A program made the translations under genes and the position numbers. Below are positions 56,434-62,764 of a DNA stretch of 64,000 nucleotides, piece by piece. The notes under the pieces are model-generated. The model was not told the DNA's origin and ran no database searches. It saw nothing but the letters and a program-made list of their open reading frames with translations. How positions within the stretch are numbered: the stretch's first letter is position 1; the number at the start of each line of letters is the position of its first letter. This DNA comes from Prevotella sp. E13-17 (lineage in GTDB: Bacteria > Bacteroidota > Bacteroidia > Bacteroidales > Bacteroidaceae), in NCBI RefSeq assembly GCF_022024035.1, contig NZ_CP091787.1:1364001-1428000 (forward strand). The letters are read 5' to 3'.

Positions 56434-56531
56434 CCTACGGATTATACGGATTTTACGAATTTTTTTTTCAGCCTACGAAGTCAACGTATTCATATCGATT
56501 TTTAATTCGTATAATCCGTAAAATCCGTAGG
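56434..56531. repeat. 28-bp inverted repeat built of 9-nt words
   Basis: The left arm (56434-56461) and right arm (56504-56531) are inverted with two symmetric mismatches. Each arm is made of TACGGATTA, TACGGATTT and TACGAATT words; the mismatches arise because the word order is the same on both sides rather than mirrored. It lies between the two smalltalk genes. Confidence 0.85.
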
Positions 56532-56570
56532 TAAAATAAAGCTTTCATTGGTTGGGCCGCCTGCGGCGGG

Positions 56571-56598
56571 AAATTCTTCAAAATTCAATTCAAAATTA
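56571..56598. repeat. TTCAAAATTCAA-type word repeat
   Basis: Short AAATTC/TTCAAAATT words recur in a row. I recall such words as dispersed in many bacterial genomes; here they are close to small palindromes such as CCGCCTGCGGCGG (56557-56569). Confidence 0.5.
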
Positions 56599-56725
56599 AA
56601 CAGTATTTTATATCCATTCGGCTCGTGAGGACAAAAAATAAATGAGAAATTTTGTTTTCAATTTTGAAAAATTTGACTTTCCCTGTCGGCCGTCGAGCTA
56701 TACCTTCCCTGCGAAGCAGGCCAAA

Positions 56726-56807
56726 CCTCCTTCGGGAGGGTCGGGGAGGGTCGCTTTTTCCTCCCCTCCCCTTGAAGGGAGGGGAGTTCAGCGGAAGGGA
56801 GGGGTTA
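56726..56807. repeat. Dispersed GC-rich element, copy 3 (double)
   Basis: CCTCCTTCGGGAGGG and a GTCGGGGAGGG tail (56726-56750), then CTCCCCTCCCCTTGAAGG with GGAGGGGA partner (56760-56807). It ends at the stop of the second smalltalk gene, as copy 2 does for the first. Confidence 0.65.
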
Positions 56808-56906
56808 GTTCATACAACTAGCCACGCCGAGGCTAGTAGCGATTGCCGTAAGCACGGCGATGATGGTCTGCACAATAAATTTCCAAGTTTCAATTTTGTT
56901 TTTCAT
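56805..56906 (-). CDS. Smalltalk micro-protein, copy 2
   Basis: This 33-aa protein reads 'MKNKIETWKFIVQTIIAVLT' then 'AIATSLGVASCMN'. It is a paralog of the copy at 56302-56400: the C-terminal 14 residues are identical and changes are conservative elsewhere. Both stop codons abut a GC-rich dispersed element, so the pair looks like a cassette duplication. It lies about 160 bp downstream of the HU-like gene on the same strand. Confidence 0.82.
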   Translation of the reverse strand: MKNKIETWKFIVQTIIAVLTAIATSLGVASCMN

Positions 56907-56968
56907 GGTAATAAAATAATTAATAGTTGAGAGTTCTTTCTGAGGAAAGCGAGCAAGCTCGAGCGGAA

Positions 56969-57004
56969 AACTGAGAACTGAGAGGTGTTGCGCCTACGGC
57001 GCAA
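56969..57004. repeat. AACTGAGAACTGAGAG words and TTGCGCC palindrome
   Basis: Two tandem AACTGAGA words are followed by the small hairpin TTGCGCCTACGGCGCAA (56988-57004). Similar words are seen in unrelated bacteria from memory. Confidence 0.5.
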
Positions 57005-57027
57005 ACTCAACGATGAGAGTAAAAGCG

Positions 57028-57060
57028 CCCCTCCCTACAGGGAGGGGAACGGGGGTGGGT
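57028..57060. repeat. Dispersed GC-rich element, copy 4
   Basis: CCCCTCCCTACAGGGAGGGG is followed by AACGGGGGTGGG. It lies just downstream of the HU-like gene stop (minus strand). Confidence 0.65.
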
Positions 57061-57063
57061 CTG

Positions 57064-57513
57064 TTAGTCCTTATTCTCCTCCTGACTCGCGGTCTCAATT
57101 CCCGCCAACTCCTTCACGTTAAGGAGCGAGGCACGCTTCTTCAGCGACTTCGACGTCAGGTCGTTCAAGTCCATGCGACTGGGCTGGAAACGCAGGTATA
57201 TTCCGCGTATGTTGGACGCCAGGTTGAACTCCTCCTCAGAGTCGGCACCCGTGGTGTGCGTAGAGAGATAGAACGTACCCAGGTCGCCAAACTGCACCTT
57301 CTTACCCTCCATCAGCTGCTCCAGGATACAGGACTGCAACTTGTTGGCAACGCCCAGGCAGACATCGGTGCCATACACCGAGTTGTGTTCCGCCATGTGC
57401 TTGCACAGCTCAGGGTAAGTCATGGTCTTCAGCGATACGATGCGGGCATAGACCTTGCCGAACATCTTTGAGTTTCTCATCTGGTTGACATAAGTTTTGT
57501 AAAGTACAGGCAT
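57064..57513 (-). CDS. HU-like DNA-binding protein
   Basis: This is a Bacteroidales HU/IHF-like protein of 149 aa, longer than classical HU (about 90). The HU fold is suggested by an N-terminal helical part ('TMTYPELCKHMAEHNSVYG', 'ANKLQSCILEQLMEGKKVQF') followed by 'GDLGTFYLSTHTTGADSEEEFN' and 'RGIYLRFQPSRMDLNDL'. The C-terminal tail ('ELAGIETASQEENKD') is acidic. Such proteins often lie next to smalltalk genes, as here. The promoter at 57647-57678 implies a leader of about 125 nt containing word repeats. Confidence 0.85.
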   Translation of the reverse strand: MPVLYKTYVNQMRNSKMFGKVYARIVSLKTMTYPELCKHMAEHNSVYGTDVCLGVANKLQSCILEQLMEGKKVQFGDLGTFYLSTHTTGADSEEEFNLASNIRGIYLRFQPSRMDLNDLTSKSLKKRASLLNVKELAGIETASQEENKD

Positions 57514-57565
57514 AGTGTTAAGGTATTAAATGGTTAAAGTTAATTGTGATTTTGCCGAGGATTTC

Positions 57566-57640
57566 GTTTGGTGGCCCCATTCGTCCCGTTTGCCGGCATT
57601 AAACGCTCCGTTTGGCGCCTCCATCCTCCGTTCCTCAAAT
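57566..57640. repeat. About 21-bp periodic CGTTTG words in the HU-like leader
   Basis: CGTTTG (or CGTTCC) words start at 57566, 57588, 57609 and 57629, with spacings of 22, 21 and 20. They fall within the untranslated leader predicted for the HU-like gene. Confidence 0.65.
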
Positions 57641-57646
57641 GTATTG

Positions 57647-57678
57647 CAAAGGTACTAAATAAATGCGAGGTGTGCAAA
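57647..57678 (-). promoter_or_regulatory. Promoter of the HU-like gene
   Basis: On the minus strand TTTG (57678-57675), a 20-nt spacer and TACCTTTG (57654-57647) match the consensus. Confidence 0.65.
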
Positions 57679-57789
57679 TATACAGGCAACAAACCACCAT
57701 TTTTCGAGGGTATTTTTTAGGGGTAAAATACAGAAAAATATATATCGGGTATTCTGTATGGAAAAAGACATTTTGTCTCAGATGAAAAG

Positions 57790-57943
57790 GTCAACGCTTC
57801 CAGTATGAAGTCCACAAACCCGGGAAAAGGGACAACAAAATCAGGAAAGCAGTCAACTGGATCAGAGAGATAAGTCAACTAAATCAGTACAAGAAACAGT
57901 AATTAACAAAACAGTATCAAATCAAGGCTCAAAGGGAGTCAAC
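57790..57943. repeat. About 21-bp periodic GTCAAC word array
   Basis: GTCAAC-like words start at 57790 (GTCAAC), 57810 (GTCCAC), 57831 (GACAAC), 57852 and 57874 (GTCAAC), with spacings of 20, 21, 21 and 22; another copy is at 57938. AGTCAACTGGATCAG and AGTCAACTAAATCAG are the closest pair. The array is iteron-like in spacing and sits beside the AT palindrome at 58031-58080. Confidence 0.7.
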
Positions 57944-57975
57944 ACTATACAGGGAAAGACAATTTGATGCAAAAA

Positions 57976-58166
57976 CTTACTTTCTTACTTCTTACTTTCT
58001 TATTTTTTGGTGTTTTCAAAATGTACTTGTAATTTATATATTATATATAATATTATAATATTATATATAATATATAAATTTATAATAACTTGTTGTTTTC
58101 TTTGCTCTCTTGTTGCGGAAAGAAAATTATAGCAAAAAGTAAGAAAGTAAGAAATAAGAAAGTAAG
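57976..58166. repeat. 34-bp inverted repeat enclosing an AT palindrome
   Basis: The left arm (57976-58009) and right arm (58133-58166) match in inverted orientation at 32 of 34 positions; the two mismatches are C/T exchanges. Each arm is two tandem CTTACTTTCTTAYTT units. The 123 bp between them contains the palindrome at 58031-58080. Confidence 0.92.
58031..58080. repeat. Perfect 50-bp all-A/T palindrome
   Basis: All 25 base pairs match when position i is compared with its mirror, and every base is A or T. It starts AATTTATATATTATATATAA and its axis is between 58055 and 58056. It could extrude as a cruciform or unwind easily. No ORF crosses it. Confidence 0.95.
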
Positions 58167-58228
58167 AAACTACACGTTCGTCTCAGAATTAAACGGTGTA
58201 ATTTTTGGTAGTGTAGTTTTTTAAATTT

Positions 58229-58254
58229 GGTTTCAGGTTTCAAGTTTCAGGTTC
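58229..58254. repeat. GTTTCAGGTTTCAAGTTTCAG word repeat
   Basis: Three tandem GGTTTCA/AGTTTCA words of about 8 nt. I recall similar words as dispersed in many bacterial genomes. Confidence 0.55.
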
Positions 58255-58327
58255 TTGGACAAGCCAAGCAGCGAAGCCGAGCGCCAAGTTCCAGGTGACA
58301 GTCCCTTGTCATACGTTTGTGGTATAT

Positions 58328-58421
58328 AAAAAAGGTAGTGGCTCACACGTCTAAGGTGTAAGCCACATTTAATCCTTTTAGAGTGTTAATGGTGCGACAA
58401 AGGCATCCACTAGCACTTTTG
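58328..58421 (-). ncRNA. Candidate small RNA with terminator
   Basis: A predicted minus-strand transcript of about 95 nt begins just after a TTTG-N20-TAACTTTG promoter. It ends at a hairpin pairing GTGGCTTACAC with GTGTGAGCCAC (58338-58366), followed by TACCTTTTTT. No ORF is evident. It lies between the YubB-like gene and the AT palindrome. Confidence 0.5.
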
Positions 58422-58427
58422 ACGCTG

Positions 58428-58459
58428 CAAAGTTAGCGATTTTATCCTAATCCACCAAA
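58428..58459 (-). promoter_or_regulatory. Promoter of the candidate small RNA at 58.4 kb
   Basis: On the minus strand TTTG (58459-58456), a 20-nt spacer and TAACTTTG (58435-58428). Confidence 0.55.
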
Positions 58460-58477
58460 TTTAATACAACTTTTCTA

Positions 58478-58507
58478 GTGCACAGCGGAACCGACCCTAC
58501 TGTGCAC
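58478..58507. repeat. Inverted repeat GTGCACAG...CTGTGCAC
   Basis: A perfect 8-bp inverted pair separated by 14 nt lies 30 nt past the stop of the YubB-like gene. It may be a weak 3' hairpin. Confidence 0.5.
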
Positions 58508-58536
58508 TCAGTTCTAACAGGGACATTCCCTTGTTG

Positions 58537-59130
58537 TCACAGTTCTTCATTGCTGATGACTTCTATCTGCTTCACGTTGATAAACCAGTCGGTGTCTGGG
58601 TTGTCAGCGTTCCATTCGTCTGCTGCTTCACATAATGCTTGCCACGTAGCGGCAACGGGTTTGCCAACGTAGGCAGATAGGTGGTTGCTGGCCTCTTCAA
58701 TCGTGTCGAAGTATTCTATGTCGGGTTCACAGTCTACGACATATCGATTGGAATAGTACTTGCCTTCCGCATCATTTGTCAGATACGCATCCCATTCATC
58801 GCCCTCGGCTTCAAAATAGTATCTCAATGATGGATAGACATTCTGAATCAGTTTGAGCAGAGCGAATGGTGGTTGCCACGCTGTTTCAGTGCAGAAATAC
58901 AGGTGGTTCTTCTTCAGTTCCAAGTCGCTCCAGGTGCCTCGGCAAAACACGTCGTGCCAGTCGGCCCCAAGCCTCGTGACCAGATTGCCCAGCCATCGCG
59001 TCGGGTAATAGTAGCCGTTCTGCACCAAAGGTATCTCCCTTTCTTGCAGTCTCTTCATTTCACCATATAGAGCCCTTAGCTCTCGCCGCTTCCCCTCGAA
59101 GCAGACAGACATAAATGCAGGGTTCGACAT
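58537..59130 (-). CDS. YubB-like (DUF1281) ferredoxin-like domain protein
   Basis: This 197-aa cytoplasmic protein has the look of the Api92/YubB (DUF1281) family found on plasmids and mobile elements: 'GYYYPTRWLGNLVTRLG', 'CRGTWSDLELKKNHLYFCTE', then 'AWQPPFALLKLIQNVYPSLR' and 'YYFEAEGDEWDAYLTND'. The assignment is by pattern and not certain. The start 'MSNPAFMSVCFEGK' at 59130 is chosen because a promoter-like TTTG-N20-GACCTTTG lies at 59145-59176; the longer frame from 59175 would start inside the promoter. Function is unknown. Confidence 0.65.
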   Translation of the reverse strand: MSNPAFMSVCFEGKRRELRALYGEMKRLQEREIPLVQNGYYYPTRWLGNLVTRLGADWHDVFCRGTWSDLELKKNHLYFCTETAWQPPFALLKLIQNVYPSLRYYFEAEGDEWDAYLTNDAEGKYYSNRYVVDCEPDIEYFDTIEEASNHLSAYVGKPVAATWQALCEAADEWNADNPDTDWFINVKQIEVISNEEL

Positions 59131-59144
59131 CTCTCTTTTTGTTG

Positions 59145-59176
59145 CAAAGGTCGGAGATCCCGCTAAGAAGTCCAAA
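59145..59176 (-). promoter_or_regulatory. Promoter of the YubB-like gene
   Basis: On the minus strand TTTG (59176-59173), a 20-nt spacer and GACCTTTG (59152-59145), with two mismatches (GA for TA region) to TAnnTTTG. It decides the start at 59130. Confidence 0.5.
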
Positions 59177-59292
59177 GAAATTATAGATATTTAGATCGAA
59201 TTTGGATAGTTTAGATCTGTTCTTGCCGATAATTTTATCAAATTAAACTCATTTTTCTTATTTGATAAGGTAGATTTTTTACAAAGATTTTG

Positions 59293-59300
59293 TAATTTTG
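59293..59300 (+). promoter_or_regulatory. -7 element of the DUF262-HNH gene
   Basis: TAATTTTG lies 27 nt before ATG 59328. No TTTG is at the usual -33 distance. Confidence 0.5.
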
Positions 59301-59327
59301 CCTTCGGAAGAATAAACTATAGATATT

Positions 59328-61337
59328 ATGAGTTATAACATTGAGACACGTTCTATTTCAGAGTTTGTAACTGACAGTAAGATTAAACTGCCACGTTTTC
59401 AACGTAAGTCAACATGGACTGCCAAACAGAATTTTGAGCTGGCTATTAGCATATTCCAAGAATATCCTGTTGGTGTTGTTATCATAAACGACGAAGGTCA
59501 TACCTCATGGTTACTTGACGGCAGACAAAGACGAACTGCTTTGAGAGAACTCCGCGCTAATCCTGACTTGGTGTATGAATGGGCTCGTAAATATATTAAG
59601 TTTAAGAATACTCAAGATGAGAAAGAAGTTAAGGATATGTATTGGGAAAAGATTGATGCATATCTACAACAAGAAGAACAGGAGGATGAAGAAATAATTG
59701 GTGTTGCAGAGCCTGCTTTTGAAGAGACAGAGATTGACGAGGATATAAATAAGTTTCGCCAACGTAAAGGATTGCGGACGCTCCTTGATATCATTCTAAT
59801 GGTACACCAAAAAACTGCCAATGGCGGAAGATGGGAACGAATTTTTTCAGACCTAAATAAATCTTTGTCACGTCCTCCATATGCACCAAAGCGTGATGGA
59901 TTTAAGATTAATCCTGAGGATTTGCGTCAATTCCTTCTTGATTATAAAAATAAGGTTGGCACGCCATCAAAGGAAAACTTCATTCAATATATGGATGATT
60001 TTGGAGGAGCCATAAAAGATGGAAAAGAAAAAGATTTCCGAAATCAAGTTGAGCAGAAGTGGGACGATATTAATGAGATTATTAATGTTATTGCTAATTC
60101 AGAACAAATCATAACAGAAGCTCGCATTGGTGTTATTCTTCTTAAGAATGTAACTCCGCTTGATGCACAAAATATTTTTTCTCGTATTAATAGTGGTGGA
60201 ACACAACTGAAAGCAGAAGAATTGTTATCGGCAAAGCCTTTCTGGAATGAGAAAGTGGTGATGGCCGATGAGAAAATGCAGCAACTAGTAAGCGAACTTT
60301 ATTCACGTCTTGGTGTAGAATTACCACAAGATGGTAATGTTGTTCGATGGGACTATGGTGCAACATTGATTTCACGAATTAACGATCAGCACCTGATATT
60401 TGAGGATTATCTTGAAAAAACCAACTCACAGGAGATTGACTTAACTCAAATTACCCTAGGTTTTAAGTTAATGAGTGCATATTTCAATAAGGGAATATCT
60501 GCTGTTGTCGTGAATGAACTTGAGCGAAACAAGAGTATTAAATGGGGTATGAGTATAGATGATTTAGTCGATGATATTAACACCATTTGTGAGATTCTAC
60601 TTAAAAATGAATTTTTCAAATATTTGCGTAGTTGGCATAAACCGCTATACAAACTTTTAGGAGCAGCCCCAACGCTCGAATATATGACAATCTTACTTCT
60701 TGATTGGCAAGAAAAGGGTTCGCCTCGTGTGTCTTCTACAGAATATAATACATTCATTCGTGATGCCAAAGCACTCTTTGATAGACTCATCTTTGAATAT
60801 TCAATAGGTTCTTGGAGAGGGTCGGGTGACTCTAAAATGGCTAATCATGTTAAAAACTGGCATGATAGGATTGTACCACTTGATGAAACCTCTTGGAAAA
60901 ATCTGATTGAAAGTTCATGCAACGGAAACTATAATGGACAACCACTTGATATAAAGCATCTAACACCTATTTTGTGTTATCAGTATGCATTGCAAAAGAA
61001 AGCTCCCAACACGTCTTTAGAAGAAACTTCCGAGGTTGACCACATAATCCCCAAAGCAAAACTGGATAATAACTCAATGATTCCTATTGGATATCGTGAT
61101 GCTTTATTCAACCTAGAGCTACTTCCAAAGGCTGATAATATACAAAAGAAAGATAAAACTCTACAGGAAGTAACCGACACCTTCTTACAGAAAAATATTT
61201 CGGGCTATACAGATATTTGTATCGCAGATTTTTCTAAATATTCAGATGTCTCTCATATTGAGGAATTAAAAGAGGAAAGACAAGCTTTGCTTGTAAAAGT
61301 CTTTGGAGATATAAGAAAGACAGAGTTGGCGAATTAA
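59328..61337 (+). CDS. DUF262 and HNH endonuclease domain protein (GmrSD-like)
   Basis: This 669-aa protein combines an N-terminal DUF262 domain with 'D64GRQRRTALRELR', the (D)GQQR motif of the ParB-like/DndB superfamily, and a C-terminal HNH-type nuclease with 'EVD571H572IIPKAKL' and 'NLELLPKADNIQKKD'. This resembles GmrSD-type modification-dependent restriction enzymes and other DUF262 defence proteins, although the C-terminal domain here is HNH rather than a clear DUF1524. A role in phage or foreign-DNA defence is probable from family knowledge; the modified base, if any, is unknown. It is followed by two paralogous secreted proteins and a CoiA-like nuclease gene on the same strand. Confidence 0.85.
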   Translation: MSYNIETRSISEFVTDSKIKLPRFQRKSTWTAKQNFELAISIFQEYPVGVVIINDEGHTSWLLDGRQRRTALRELRANPDLVYEWARKYIKFKNTQDEKEVKDMYWEKIDAYLQQEEQEDEEIIGVAEPAFEETEIDEDINKFRQRKGLRTLLDIILMVHQKTANGGRWERIFSDLNKSLSRPPYAPKRDGFKINPEDLRQFLLDYKNKVGTPSKENFIQYMDDFGGAIKDGKEKDFRNQVEQKWDDINEIINVIANSEQIITEARIGVILLKNVTPLDAQNIFSRINSGGTQLKAEELLSAKPFWNEKVVMADEKMQQLVSELYSRLGVELPQDGNVVRWDYGATLISRINDQHLIFEDYLEKTNSQEIDLTQITLGFKLMSAYFNKGISAVVVNELERNKSIKWGMSIDDLVDDINTICEILLKNEFFKYLRSWHKPLYKLLGAAPTLEYMTILLLDWQEKGSPRVSSTEYNTFIRDAKALFDRLIFEYSIGSWRGSGDSKMANHVKNWHDRIVPLDETSWKNLIESSCNGNYNGQPLDIKHLTPILCYQYALQKKAPNTSLEETSEVDHIIPKAKLDNNSMIPIGYRDALFNLELLPKADNIQKKDKTLQEVTDTFLQKNISGYTDICIADFSKYSDVSHIEELKEERQALLVKVFGDIRKTELAN

Positions 61338-61380
61338 CTTGAATAGTTAAGTGATTATGGACTATGAAAAGAGTATGACT

Positions 61381-61965
61381 ATGAAAAAGATGATGCTATC
61401 ACTAGTGCTAACACTTTTGTCGTTGACATTGTATGCACAAACTGAATCTCCTCACTTGAGCTTCAAGGGCGTACCCATAGACGGAACTTTGAGTGAATAT
61501 GTTCAAAAGATGAAGCAGAAAGGCTTCGACGATATGGGGACAGAGGATGGTATTGCTATTCTGACAGGTGATTTTGCTGCTTATAAGGGATGTACTATTG
61601 GTGTATCCACATTAAAGCAGAAGGATTTAGTTAGCAAGATAATTGTGTTTTTTCCTGATTGTGATACATGGGCGCCACTTTCCCGTAATTACTTCTTGCT
61701 TAAGGAGATGCTGACTGAGAAATATGGTGAGCCTGCAAATGTAATTGAGGAATTCCAAGGTTATTCCGAGCCGAAAGATGATGCTTCTAGGATGACTAAA
61801 GTCCAAATAGATCAATGTAAATATATTACAACTTTTAAAACACCAAAAGGCGAAATCCAACTCAGTATTAGTCATAAAGGCGTAATGAAATGTTTTGTGG
61901 TGCTTACATATAAAGATGGTATCAATAGTGATATAATCAGAGCCAAAGCTATGGAAGATTTGTAA
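61381..61965 (+). CDS. Secreted protein, paralog 1
   Basis: This is a small exported protein of unknown function, about 194 aa. The signal peptide begins 'MKKMMLSLVLTLLSLTLYAQ' and is placed best with ATG 61381; an upstream ATG at 61351 would add 10 residues before it. The mature protein opens with 'HLSFKGVPIDGTLSEYVQKM' and has alternating strands and helices. It is homologous to the next protein: the opening motif (H-x-F-x-G-V/I-P-x-x-G-T/S), the middle 'FxxLKxMLxEKY' pattern and the final 'MEDL/MDDL' correspond. It follows the DUF262 gene closely. Confidence 0.75.
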   Translation: MKKMMLSLVLTLLSLTLYAQTESPHLSFKGVPIDGTLSEYVQKMKQKGFDDMGTEDGIAILTGDFAAYKGCTIGVSTLKQKDLVSKIIVFFPDCDTWAPLSRNYFLLKEMLTEKYGEPANVIEEFQGYSEPKDDASRMTKVQIDQCKYITTFKTPKGEIQLSISHKGVMKCFVVLTYKDGINSDIIRAKAMEDL

Positions 61966-62037
61966 ATTTTCAATTAGAACTTGCAAGGTTCTGAGCTCGA
62001 AACAGAATTTGCATATAAAACAAATGAGATATAGATT

Positions 62038-62598
62038 ATGAAAAAGTATTTACTTGTTGTTCTTTGTTGCTTATTTTCGATACTTACACAAGCTCAAACT
62101 GAGCATATGAAATTTATGGGTATACCCTTAAATGGTAGTATTACAGCTTTTCAGACAAAGTTACAAGCAAAAGGAATTAGATATGATGCAGAAACGAGCC
62201 GACAATTAAGTGCTGGTTGTCGATGTTTTAAAGGTTCTTTTTCTGGTGAGAAGGCCAACTTCTTTGTTTATTATAACGAGAAGACAAAAATAGTATATCG
62301 CGCAAAAGCTGTTATTACTTGTCTTAACAAGGATTCGGGTGAAGAAAAATTCTACACATTCCGTTCGATGTTAAAGTCTAAGTATTCTACGGGTCTTGTC
62401 ACAGATAGTGAACAGGAAGGACATCCTGCACTTTCAATTTTTGTATATAATAGCAAACAAGATAAAGGTATGGGTTATGTTAATATGTACATAGCCAATT
62501 CTCTTTATTCATTTATGGACGAGGTGACTTTACACATTGATTATGAGGATATAGCCAATAGTGATGTTAATCATGTGAATAATATGGATGATTTATAA
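62038..62598 (+). CDS. Secreted protein, paralog 2
   Basis: This 186-aa exported protein has the signal peptide 'MKKYLLVVLCCLFSILTQAQ'. The mature part opens 'HMKFMGIPLNGSITAFQTKL', parallel to paralog 1, and ends 'NNMDDL'. It contains three Cys ('AGCRCFKG' and 'VITCL') that could form a disulfide. Sequence similarity between the paralogs is moderate, so this is an old duplication. No family is recognised. Confidence 0.75.
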   Translation: MKKYLLVVLCCLFSILTQAQTEHMKFMGIPLNGSITAFQTKLQAKGIRYDAETSRQLSAGCRCFKGSFSGEKANFFVYYNEKTKIVYRAKAVITCLNKDSGEEKFYTFRSMLKSKYSTGLVTDSEQEGHPALSIFVYNSKQDKGMGYVNMYIANSLYSFMDEVTLHIDYEDIANSDVNHVNNMDDL

Positions 62599-62613
62599 GC
62601 CCATTGTATGGTA

Positions 62614-62648
62614 AGTATACGCAAAAGGGATGGCTCCTTTTGTGTACT
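62614..62648. terminator. Hairpin after the second secreted protein gene
   Basis: AGTATACGCAAAAGG pairs with CCTTTTGTGTACT around GATGGCT, with small mismatches. There is no T tract, so termination is uncertain. Confidence 0.5.
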
Positions 62649-62764
62649 ATAGTAATTCCAAAGCGCATAACACGCATGGAATTGGAAAAATATAACTACT
62701 AAGAAATGATATAATTTCACATTTGTCTCGTACCACGTTCCAGGTACAAAGAACAATTACGAGT

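Noticed and set aside
56652..56930. A 92-codon plus-strand ORF across the second smalltalk gene
   Set aside because: It runs antisense to the smalltalk gene and through GC-rich repeats; composition is not protein-like.
57013..57471. A 152-codon plus-strand ORF antisense to the HU-like gene
   Set aside because: The HU-like reading on the minus strand matches a known fold and has a promoter; the other is its shadow.
57790..58166. Chromosomal or plasmid replication origin
   Set aside because: The iteron-like words and AT palindrome are suggestive, but no DnaA-box cluster or Rep gene is visible; kept only as a hypothesis in the findings.
59131..59175. Longer start of the YubB-like gene at 59175
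   Set aside because: The start would lie inside the promoter-like TTTG-N20-GACCTTTG element at 59145-59176.
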